In this document: positions 1 to 7,349 of the stretch, piece after piece | Layout: every line of letters begins with the position of its first letter | Position numbering within the stretch: the first letter of the stretch is position 1 | NCBI RefSeq assembly: GCF_038502225.1 | Contig: NC_091352.1 | Coordinates: forward strand, 24,730,390 to 24,794,389 | Direction: 5' to 3' | From: Cherax quadricarinatus | Taxonomy: Eukaryota > Arthropoda > Malacostraca > Decapoda > Parastacidae | DNA length: 64,000 nucleotides | The notes under the pieces: model-generated | The model's database searches: none | What the model was told of the DNA's origin: nothing | What the model saw: only the letters and a program-made list of their open reading frames with translations | Made by a program: the position numbers and the translations under genes

Positions 1-81
1 ACAGTTGTAGAAAGGCACACACACAATGGGTGAGAGACACACAGTGGTAGAGAGACACACACAGTTGGAGAGAGACACAAA
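1..81. repeat. Left remnant of AC-rich minisatellite A
   Basis: Irregular units of GAGAGACACACACAGT type run up to the LINE junction at about 82. They match the array starting near 6,624, so one array was probably split by the LINE and its nested insertions. Confidence 0.75.
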
Positions 82-441
82 CTTACACAGATGCCAACAA
101 AGAAATGAGTCAGATACTAAACTCACAATAAAATCTGTGTTTAGCGAGCCACTAGTCAGTCTAAAGGCTGACAGTTCAAATGTTTTTTACACGAATGAGC
201 CTCAAAACCCTGTCAACATATGCCAAATGTTTAACATAACCCTAACTTCACTTGCACTTAGCTCCTGGCCCAGACTCGTGGAACTCTGTGTTCATTAAAA
301 ACTGCAAGAAACCTGTTTCTCTGGTCTTAGCTTAATATGCTATGGAGAAGGAACATAGACACGGGTGAAATTCCGCAGTCAACGGATATATCCCAACTCT
401 ATACAAGTGGCAACAAAGCAATAACTAAGAACTATAGACCA
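82..441 (+). pseudogene. LINE ORF2 fragment (linker and RT start), left half
   Basis: Translation across frames gives decayed matches to the region before RT and to the first RT block of the intact LINE at 41,870-44,929 (-). Recognisable pieces are YTDANKEMSQ, FYTNEPQNPVN and, near the end, AITKNYRP. Several frameshifts and stops are present and no ATG-led protein can be made. The copy is 5'-truncated at about 82 against minisatellite A. It stops within the NYRP codons at 441 and resumes at 5,770, so a later insertion split it. The short 26-298 ORF is only a fortuitous frame across this fragment. Confidence 0.8.
430..441. repeat. 12-bp target-site duplication, left copy
   Basis: AACTATAGACCA here is repeated exactly at 5,770-5,781. 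In both places it encodes the same NYRP stretch of the LINE, so the DNA between (442-5,769) is one composite insertion. Confidence 0.85.
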
Positions 442-525
442 TGTAGATGACTGGTTCAGAGAACCGACAAGTTGATAAATTAGACACATGTGCAACATTT
501 GGGTATCTTTAATGAGGAAACGTTT
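442..525 (-). mobile_element. Penelope-like element A, terminal fragment
   Basis: Begins directly after the target-site duplication. It contains AAATTAGACACATGTGCAAC followed by a GGGTATCTTTAATGAGG stretch ending in GAAACG. The same terminus lies in the opposite orientation at 5,730-5,768, so both ends of the insertion carry the element's end as an inverted repeat of about 35 bp. The longer copy at 7,175-7,345 shows the continuation into a hammerhead-like hairpin. Attribution to Penelope rests on that motif and on its neighbour. Confidence 0.6.
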
Positions 526-595
526 TGTAATAAAGTTGGTAGAATTACCGACAATATGTAAAGTAAAAGGACACAAGTGCAACTAATGTGACATT

Positions 596-645
596 TTATT
601 GTGGCAACGTTTCGCTCTCCAGGAGCTTTATCAAGCCATTACAGA
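596..645 (-). ncRNA. Hammerhead-like motif, element B
   Basis: Minus-strand order is UUGAUAA, then a hairpin with stem GCUC/GAGC, then GAAAC and GUUGCC. This parallels the hammerhead core (CUGAUGA, stem II, GAAA, very short stem III). Penelope-like elements are known to carry such ribozymes. The CUGAUGA box is altered (extra U, and A where the catalytic G8 should be), so activity is doubtful. Confidence 0.45.
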
Positions 646-694
646 CAATACATGGACACAGAGGGTATATATAGGCTCAGAGTGAGGTGCAATA

Positions 695-726
695 CTAGTG
701 GTAGTAGTAGTAGTAGTAGTAGTAGT
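695..726. repeat. (GTA)n microsatellite
   Basis: About ten GTA/AGT triplets in the 3' region of Penelope element B. The AT-rich sequence after it (727-850) holds nothing further I recognise. Confidence 0.9.
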
Positions 727-906
727 GACAAAAGTTGTAGTAGTAATACAATATGGAAGAGCAATTAATTCGTACATGAGCAAAAGGATATAAAAGCTAT
801 TACTTGGGTAACATAAAAATAGGTTGGACAAATATAGACTGGAAAGAGGCAGCTTGTTTCAGTGTTCACTCTCTGTAATGTGCTTTGTGAAGTATAACAG
901 GAGACA

Positions 907-1197
907 CTATGTGATGGCAGGGTTTACTGTTTTCAGGAGGATTCTTGCTAAGACTTCAGAGATGGTGAAGCTGCCGTTGTTTTGTTTAATTGTATTCGAA
1001 ACAGCGATCAGTGCTGACTCGAGGCACTTGCGTCTGCGGAAATTAGTTTCTTTGATCACTAATTGGGCGTCCCAGAATTTCATGAGATGATTGGTGGAAT
1101 TTCGGTGTTGTATACAGGCGTTGTTCAAGTTATCGTTCCTACATGACAAAAATGTGTTCATTGAGGCGGGTATCGAGGTTTTTTACTGTTTCACCTA
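907..1197 (-). pseudogene. GIY-YIG endonuclease remnant of a Penelope-like element
   Basis: Minus-strand translation shows VGETVKNLDTRLNEH, then after a frameshift near 1,150 RNDNLNNAC, HRNSTNHLMKF and KETNFRRRKCLESALI. The order fits the C-terminal GIY-YIG nuclease of Penelope proteins: a glycine/threonine block, a conserved arginine (TRLNEH), an H..TNH segment, and a glutamate in RRRKCLES as candidate metal-binding residue. In the family this nuclease nicks target DNA for reverse transcription. Here it is a fragment: no reverse transcriptase precedes it, the reading frame is broken, and the first tyrosines of the GIY-YIG signature are lost at the junction with the CR1-like LINE. The stop after VNPAIT at 907 looks like the natural end. 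Confidence 0.65.
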
Positions 1198-1262
1198 CAG
1201 TGGTGACGTGTACTTAGCTCTGTGAAGACCTGTTTGCGCGCTCTCTACGAATTGAAGCAAGA

Positions 1263-2097
1263 TGCCCTCCATCGAGCAACTTTACCAACAGCTTAAGGAA
1301 GAATTGAGGATGGCGAAGATGGAGATTCGGCGACTGACTTGGAAAACAAGAAGATTCGTAGTAGTCCTCCTGTTTTGAGTCCTCAGGTCAAGAAAGGAAA
1401 CTGGTCAGTGGCTGGACAGCAGGGAACGAAGTTGACGATCAAGAAGACGAATGGAAAGGTAGAAACGATGAAGAAGAAAGAGACTGCCGTGGAAACTGTT
1501 GTGGAAACATCTAATACATTCTCTCTGCTACCCGACGAATGTGAGTCCACTACTGGGAACGTCACAACGAACGACACCAAGGAAGGTAAGAATATTGTTG
1601 TTGATGGGGATAGCCAAGTTAGGTATATGGATAGGGCGTTCTGCTTGAAGGACAGGAGTAGGAGACAGAGGGTTTGCTTTCCTGGGGCTGGGATGGAGGA
1701 TATTGTTAGCCGTCTAGATGACATCATGAGAGGTAATGGGAACAATCCTATTATCTGTTTCAGTGCTGGAGGCAACGATGTTGGCAGACGTAGGAGTGAA
1801 GACCTAATTAGCAGGTATAGGTCAGCAATAGAAATAATTAGGAGTAAGGGTGGGAACCCTGTCATATGTGGTATTTTGCCAAGGAGAGGAGTTGGAAATG
1901 AATGGTTGTCCAGGGCAATTGGTGTCAATTGCTGGCTGGACAAATACTGTAAGGAAAATGCGGTAACATTCATTGACAACTGGGACTTCTTCTATGGCAG
2001 AAATGACATGTATGCCAGGGATGGGGTTCACTTATCTAGGTCTGGGGTGGGAGCACTGGCAACTGCAGTGGAGGGAGCTGTTAGGACTTTAAACTAG
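1263..2097 (+). pseudogene. CR1-like ORF1, SGNH/GDSL esterase-type, frameshifted
   Basis: ORF1 of CR1-group LINEs carries an esterase-like domain that binds nucleic acid or lipid. Here it starts at ATG 1,263 with a charged, probably coiled-coil segment (EQLYQQLKEELR, AKMEIRRLT). It loses frame near 1,337 compared with the minus copy and continues from about 1,339 for 252 residues. The SGNH blocks are visible: GDS in VVDGDSQVRYMD (block I), GGND in FSAGGNDVGRR (block III) and D..H in YARDGVHLSR (block V). The C-terminus ends with a stop at 2,095-2,097. The ORF2 frame opens about 14 bp later, the usual LINE arrangement. It resembles a GDSL lipase, but the context makes it a transposon protein. 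Confidence 0.8.
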
Positions 2098-2111
2098 GAA
2101 TAGTCAGTGGT

Positions 2112-2552
2112 ATGGGTTTTGGCAGGAAAACAGTGAGGTCCCAGTGTAGTAACATTATGAGTTCTAGGGGAACTAGTAATAAGCAGAACGAGGTAGATAT
2201 TGAAAAGCCAGTGACATTGGGTGATAAGGACAGTAATAGGTTTAGTAGAAAAACAGAAATGAGCAGGAAGGGTAAAGAGAAAGGAGATTCTTTCAATGTT
2301 TATTATGCTAATAGCCGTAGTGCTAGGAATAAGATGGACGAGTTGACATTAGTTGCTAGTGCAGGTAACATTGATGTATTTGCCTTAACTGAGACGTGGT
2401 TTAATTCAAAAAGTCGGGACATGCCTGCGGAATGTCACATTCAGGGTTTTAAATTGTTCCAAGTAGATAGAAGTATCGGGAAGGGGGGTGGGATGGCATT
2501 GTATGTCCGAGATCGCTTGAACTGTTGCTTAAAAACGGGTATTAAGTCTGAA
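2112..2552 (+). pseudogene. CR1-like ORF2 endonuclease, truncated
   Basis: This frame encodes a variable lysine/serine-rich leader, then the start of an APE-type endonuclease: FNVYYANSRSARNKMDEL, FALTETWF with the catalytic glutamate, and GKGGGMALYVRDRLN. It ends at the switch to the opposite-strand copy near 2,552, before the GDFN and SDH blocks. Residues after that point in the same frame belong to the antisense of the other copy. Compared with the minus copy (244 residues of the same region) only about 60% is present and no RT follows. Confidence 0.8.
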
Positions 2553-2561
2553 AAAACCTCA

Positions 2562-4056
2562 TCAGGAATCCGGCGACTTATTTTGCTTCAGTCGGTCTAT
2601 CTGCTTCACAACTATTTCACTAGTGACTGTGATGTTACATAATTTATCTTCTTCTAGCCCACTATAAAAAATAATTACTGGAATATTGTTAGTGTCTTCC
2701 TGTGTAAAAACCGAGAGAAAATAATTATTTAAAATCGAGCACATTTCATTCTCTTTGTCAGTAAGATGCCCATAGTTATTTTTAAGGGGACCTATCTTAT
2801 TTCTGACTTTTGTTCTATAGACCTGGAAAAAACTTTTTGGGTTAGTTTTAGAATTCCTGGCAACTTTAATTTCATAGTCCCTTTTAGCTTTTCTTATCCC
2901 CTTTTTAATGTTCCTCTTAATGTCAATATACTGATTCATAAGATGACCCTCGCCTCTTTTGATACGCCTATAAATTCCTTTCTTATGCCCTAGTTGATAT
3001 TTGAGCCTATTATTCATCCATTTTGGGTCATTTCTATTTGATCTAATTTCTTTATAAGGGATAAACGTTCTTTGAGCAGCATGTAAAGTGTTCAGAAAAC
3101 TGTCATATTGATAGCTCTCTTCGTTACCCCAGTCAACAGATGATAAGTGTTCTCTAAGCCCATCGTAATCTGCTAAGCGAAAATCTGGGACTGTTACTGA
3201 GTTATCGCTACTATCATACTTCCATTCAATGCTAAATGTAATTGATTTGTGGTCGCTAGCACCCAGTTCCTCTGAAACTTCTAAATTATTAACAAGGGAT
3301 TCATTGTTTGCCAGAACTAAGTCAAGCATGGTTATTACCCCTTGTAGGTTCTGTCATAAACTGCTTCAAAAAACAATCCTGAACTACTTCTAAGAAGTCG
3401 TATGATTCTAAATTCCCAGTCAAGAAATTCCAATCAATATGACTAAAGTTAAAGTCTCCTAGAATTACTACATTATCGTGCCTTGTAGATCTAACAATTT
3501 CCTCCCATAGTAGTCTCCCTTGGTCCCTATCTAAATTTGGGGGACGGTATATCACACCTGAAATTAATTTTTCATGCCCCTCTGAAAATTCTATCCAAAC
3601 AGACTCTGTATGTGTTACTTCAGACTTAATACCCGTTTTTAAGCAACAGTTCAAGCGATCTCGGACATACAATGCCACCCCTCCCCCCTTTCCGACACTT
3701 CTATCTACTTGGAACAATTTAAAACCCTGAATGTGACATTCCGCAGGCATATCCCGACTTTTTGAAATAAACCACGTCTCTGTAATGGCAAATACATCAA
3801 TGTTACCTGCACTAGCAACTAGTCTCAACTCATCCATCTTATTCCTAGCACTGCGACTATTTGTGTAATAAATATTTAAAGACCCTCCTCTCTCTTTACC
3901 CTTCCTGCTCCTTTCTGTTATTCCACTAAACCTATTACTGTCCTTGTCAATTAGTGCCACTGGCTTTCCAATATCCACCTCATTTTGCCTATTACTAGTT
4001 CTCCTAGTACTCATATTACTACCCTGCGACTTCACAGTTTTCCCGCCAAAACCCAT
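2562..4056 (-). pseudogene. CR1-like ORF2: endonuclease and RT start, frameshifted
   Basis: First segment (4,056-3,322) is the APE endonuclease: NIYYTNSRSARNKMDEL, ITETWF (catalytic E), YRPP, VILGDFNFSHIDW (catalytic D/N) and MTEPTRGNN. One extra C near 3,332 shifts the frame. The second segment (3,329-2,562) resumes with LDLVLAN and GASDHKSI, holding the terminal D/H of the nuclease. It then runs through a basic linker (HKKGIYRRIKRG, KSFFQVYRTKVRNKIGPL) into the first RT helix (DRLKQNKSP). The catalytic RT motifs are missing because the copy ends at the inverted junction. The endonuclease residues look intact. Confidence 0.85.
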
Positions 4057-4070
4057 ACCACTAACTATTC

Positions 4071-5444
4071 CTAGTTTAAAGACCTAACAGCTCCCTCCAC
4101 TGCGTTGGCCAGTGCTCCCACCCCACACCTAGATAAGTGAACCCCATCCCTGGCATACATGTCATTTCTGCCATGGAAGAGGTCCCAGTTGTCAATGAAT
4201 GTTACCGCATTTTCCTTACAGTAATTGTCCAGCCAGCAATTGACACCAATTGCTCTGGACAACCATTCATTTCCAACTCCTATCCTTGGCAAAATGCCAC
4301 ATATGACAGGTTTCCCACCCTTCCTCCTAATTATCTCTATTGCTGACCTATACCTGATAATCAGGTCCTCACTCCTACGTCTGCCAACATCGTTGCCTCC
4401 AGCACTGAGACAGATAATAGGATTGCTCCCATTACCTCTCATGATGCCATCCAGACGGCTAACAATATCTTTCATCCCAGCCCCAGGAAAACACACTCTC
4501 TGCCTCCTACTCCTATCCTTCAAGCAGAATGCCCTATCCATGTACCTAATCTGGCTATCCTCAACAACAACAATGTTTTTACCTTCCTTGGCGTCGTCCT
4601 TCGTGATGCTCCGAGTAGTCGACTCACATTCGTCAGGTAGCATTACACCACGACTTAAGAAATCGTAATGACACGATTGCAAATAAACCATACCCCCGGC
4701 CGGGATTGAACCCGCGGTCATAGAGTCTCAAAACTCCAGCCCGTCGCGCTAACCACTAGACCAGCTAGCCACAATAAGATTCATCCAACTAGGTATATTT
4801 CTACACCATAGGAAGGTTAGCACAGGCACCTCTGTGACCACAAATGCAAGTTTTTACAGACGAATCTCCAGCTAGCGTGGCCGTGACGAACTCTAGTTCA
4901 AGTCCCTTCACTGCCGTCAACATGACTTAAGAAATCGTAATGACACGATTGCAAATAAACCATACCCCCGGCCGGGATTGAACCCGCGGTCATAGAGTCT
5001 CAAAACTCCAGCCCGTCGCGCTAACCACTAGACCAGCTAGCCACAATAAGATTCATCCAACTAGGTATATTTCTACACCATTTCGATGGTCTTCATTGGG
5101 GTTTCTATGGATGTCTCACTCACGTCTGCCAATGCTTCCTTGGTGCTCGTTGTGGCATTCCCAGTAGAACACTCACATTCGTCAGGTAGCACGGAGAATG
5201 GGTTGGAAGTTTCCACGGTAGTCTTCTGGTTTCTCGTTGTTTCTGCCTCTCCAACCGTTTTCTTGATCCTCAGCTTGGTTCTATGTTGCCAGGCCACTGA
5301 CCAAGCTCCCCTCTTAACCTGGGGACTCACAACAGGAGGATTACTACGAATCCTCTTGTTCTCCTCCGTTAATCGCCGTATCTCCAGCTTAGCAACTCTG
5401 AGCTCTTCTCTCAGCTGCTGGTAAAGTTGCTAAAGAGAGGGCAT
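4071..5444 (-). pseudogene. CR1-like ORF1 split by a SINE dimer
   Basis: ATG at 5,444 is followed after four codons by a TAG (5,432-5,430), then a readable QLYQQLREELRVAK coiled-coil leader and SPQVKRGAWSVAWQ. A SINE dimer (4,655-5,085) separates this N-terminal half from the C-terminal SGNH domain, which resumes at LPDECESTT near 4,640 and ends at 4,071. LPDECE appears on both sides of the SINE, so the linker is longer than in the + copy. In block I the usual GDS reads EDS (VVVEDSQIRYM), losing the conserved glycine. Block III (SAGGNDVGRR) and block V (YARDGVHLSR) are kept. Confidence 0.75.
4655..5085 (-). mobile_element. tRNA-derived SINE, tandem dimer
   Basis: Two tRNA-like heads on the minus strand (about 5,042-4,968 and 4,771-4,697) show A-box-like TGGTCTAGTGGTTA and B-box GGTTCAATCCC. 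Each is followed by GTATGGTTTATTTGCAATCG. The heads are joined by a body of about 150 bp (TTGACGGCAGTGAAGGGAC onward). The predicted anticodon loop is 6 or 8 nt rather than 7, so these are SINE heads and not tRNA genes. The same dimer plan occurs at 12,477-12,837. Confidence 0.8.
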
Positions 5445-5509
5445 CCTGGTTCAGATTCACAGAGAGCACACAAACAGGTCTTCACAGAGCTAAGTATACG
5501 TCACCACTG

Positions 5510-5769
5510 GAAACGTTTTGCCACACAGTGGCTTTATCAGTCCAGACAACGGAGAATGGTGAAGAACAGGAGGAGTTTGGGTAATCAGTCCATCAACCTT
5601 GAGTCGATGTGATCAGTTTATCAATCTTGAAAAGAATACAGCATATATGCGAAGTGGCTTATGTACTGTAGGCAGGAGAGGTGCAGCAGTCGTATGTGGT
5701 GTCACATTTGTCCAATGTGGAAGCAGGTCAATAAAGATACCCAGATGTTGCATAAGTGTCTAATTTGCC
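5510..5769 (+). mobile_element. Penelope-like element A, other terminus
   Basis: Contains the antisense of the hammerhead-like hairpin (5,511-5,541, GAAA box degraded to AAAA), the GGAGAATGGTGAAGAACAGG segment shared with 7,290-7,310, and a terminus AATAAAGATACCC to CTAATTT. That terminus is oriented opposite to the one at 476-510. It ends at the target-site duplication at 5,770. Confidence 0.6.
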
Positions 5770-5781
5770 AACTATAGACCA
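5770..5781. repeat. 12-bp target-site duplication, right copy
   Basis: Exact repeat of 430-441, closing the composite insertion in the LINE. Confidence 0.85.
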
Positions 5782-6623
5782 ATAGTTCTAAGAAGCAGGA
5801 TTGCAAACCACTTGGATTCCCAACAACTCCACTATCCAGACCAACATGAGCTCAGCGCAGGTCGCTCCTGCCTCTCGCAACTACTGGACGACTATGATAT
5901 GGGTTTGGATTCACTGAAATACTAAGAGAATGCAAATATACTACACACAGATTTTGCAAAAGCCTTTGATAAGTGTGATCATTGTGTAATATCACACAAA
6001 ATGTGTGATGGATCTTCAGTTTTCTAACCAATCGAACGCAATGAGTAGTGGTAAACAGAGTTAAATCGGAAGCTGCCATAGTGAAGAGCTCTGTCCCACA
6101 AGGCACAGTACTTGCACCCATATCAAACATAGTCAGAAATATAAACCATAGCACTGTATCATCCATTGCAGAGGATACTAGAACCATCATGAGAGTGTCA
6201 TCCATTGAGGACACGGAAAATCTACAAGAAGATATAAACAAAGTTTTTAATGGGTACCGGAGAACTATATGGAAAACTGAAGGAAATAATAGCTAGAAAT
6301 AAGTATACTAGAAACTCTAATTACACAATAAAGCGTAAAGTAATGTAAATGACCTAGGAGAAAATACATTAAGTGTCCAGGGCCCAAGACTGTTCAACAG
6401 CCTCCCACCAGCCATAAGGAGAATTACCAACAGACCCCTGGCTGCTTTATCGAGGGAGCTGTACAGATACCTAAAGTCAGTGACGGATCTGCCTGGCTGT
6501 GGATCGTACGTTGGACTATGAGCGGCCAGCAGTAACAGCCTAGTTGATCAGGCCCTCATCCAGCAGGAGGCCTGGTCATGGACCGGGCAGCCTGGGCGTT
6601 GATCCCAGGAATGCACTCCAGGT
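5770..6623 (+). pseudogene. LINE ORF2 fragment (RT and C-terminus), right half
   Basis: Begins with the duplicated NYRP codons and continues the LINE of 82-441. Decayed but clear blocks are GRSCLSQLLDDYD, HTDFAKAFDKCDH (RT motif A), a VVNRVKSEAA stretch and KSSVPQGTVLAPI (motif B). Then, after a large deletion that removes the catalytic FADD region, come GPRLFN, PGCGSYVGL and ASSNSLVDQALI, which match the C-terminus of the intact LINE at 41,870-44,929 (-). Many stops and indels are present. The 3' end (CTCCAGGTA, about 6,623) is where minisatellite A resumes. Confidence 0.85.
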
Positions 6624-7111
6624 AGGTGTGAGAGAGACATAAACAGTGGGAGAGACACATACTCAGTGGGAGAGAGACACAAACGGTGAGAGAATGACAC
6701 AAACAGTGGGAGAGTCAAGCACACAGTGGGAGACACAAACTGTGGGAGAATGACACAAACAGTAGTAGAGAGAGACAGGTGGAGAGAGACGAACAGTAGT
6801 AGAGAGAGACAGGTGGAGAGAGACGAACAGTAATAGAGGGACAGAGAATAGTAGAGAGACACACACAAACAGTAGTAGACTCACACACAAACAGTAGCAG
6901 AGACACACACACAAACAGTAGTAGAGACACACAAACTGTAGTAGAAAAACACACAAACAGTATTAGAGACGCACACAAACAGTAGTAGAGACACAAACAG
7001 TAGTAGAGACACAAACAATAGTAGAGACACACACAAACAGTATTAGAGACACACACAAACAATAGTAGAGACACACACAAACAGTAGTAGAGACACTCAC
7101 AAACAGTAGTA

Positions 7112-7349
7112 GTCAACGGATATATCCCAACTCTATAAAAGTGGCAACAAAGCAATAACTAAGAACTATAGACCATGTAGATGGATGGTTCAGAGAACCG
7201 ACAAGTTGATAAATTAGACACATGTGCAACATTTGGGTATCTTTAATGAGGAAACGTTTCGCCACACAGTGGCTTTATCAGTCCATACAAAGGAGAATGG
7301 TGAAGAACAGGAGTTTGAGGTAATCAGTCCCTCAACCTTGAGTCGATGT
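7112..7349 (-). mobile_element. Duplicated LINE/Penelope A junction inside minisatellite A
   Basis: 7,112-7,262 repeats 378-525 almost exactly, including the last codons of the split LINE and the Penelope terminus. It continues past the point where the first copy is cut, giving the fuller element A end (hammerhead-like hairpin, GGAGAATGGTGAAGAACAGG, CAACCTTGAGTCGATGT). The next sequence (from about 7,350) repeats the minisatellite stretch of 6,831-6,980. The block was therefore copied together with flanking array sequence. Confidence 0.8.
7240..7295 (-). ncRNA. Hammerhead-like motif, element A
   Basis: Minus-strand CUGAUAA (7,281-7,275), then a perfect 5-bp hairpin GCCAC-UGU-GUGGC (7,273-7,261), then GAAAC and GUUUCC. 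Flanks CUUUGUAUGGA and UCAUUAAAG can pair as stem I. The core differs from the active consensus at position 8 (A for G), so it is either a decayed ribozyme or a retained structure. Confidence 0.5.

Larger units (their letters stand above)
526..1197 (-). mobile_element. Penelope-like element B, 3' end
   Basis: Read on the minus strand this is the end of a Penelope-like retroelement: a GIY-YIG endonuclease remnant (about 1,197-907), a short 3' region with a TAC/GTA microsatellite, and a hammerhead-like structure at 596-645 ending in an AATAAA-containing tail. The RT part is absent, so the copy is 5'-truncated. It abuts element A on the left and the CR1-like inverted pair on the right. The junction at about 526 is placed by loss of similarity to the copy near 7,262. 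Confidence 0.65.
1198..2552 (+). mobile_element. CR1-like LINE, 5' half (left arm of an inverted pair)
   Basis: Contains a short 5' UTR (from CAGTGGTGACG), ORF1 with an SGNH-hydrolase fold and the first part of the ORF2 endonuclease. It is homologous to the minus-strand copy ending at 5,509, with roughly 94% identity by eye across the esterase region. Homology stops at about 2,552 in TCTGAAAAAA, where the sequence switches to the opposite-strand copy. Confidence 0.8.
2553..5509 (-). mobile_element. CR1-like LINE, 5' half (right arm of an inverted pair)
   Basis: Minus-strand copy of the same family, with 5' UTR near 5,509-5,445, ORF1, ORF2 endonuclease and the start of the RT. It carries a SINE dimer at 4,655-5,085. 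The RT is cut off after NKSP at about 2,562, where the + copy begins. Together with 1,198-2,552 it forms a large imperfect palindrome with an asymmetric spacer. Confidence 0.8.

Noticed and set aside
1339..2097. Host SGNH/GDSL esterase gene
   Set aside because: Followed by a LINE endonuclease and duplicated in inverted orientation with the same neighbour. CR1 ORF1 proteins are known to carry this fold.
4697..5042. tRNA genes (also 12,400-12,835)
   Set aside because: A and B boxes are present, but the anticodon loop has the wrong size, acceptor pairing is poor and copies are embedded in a repeated body: SINE heads.
6548..7155. Short overlapping minus ORFs with SLYYCLC patterns near the LINE end
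   Set aside because: Minisatellite A read in antisense, partly crossing into the LINE remnant.
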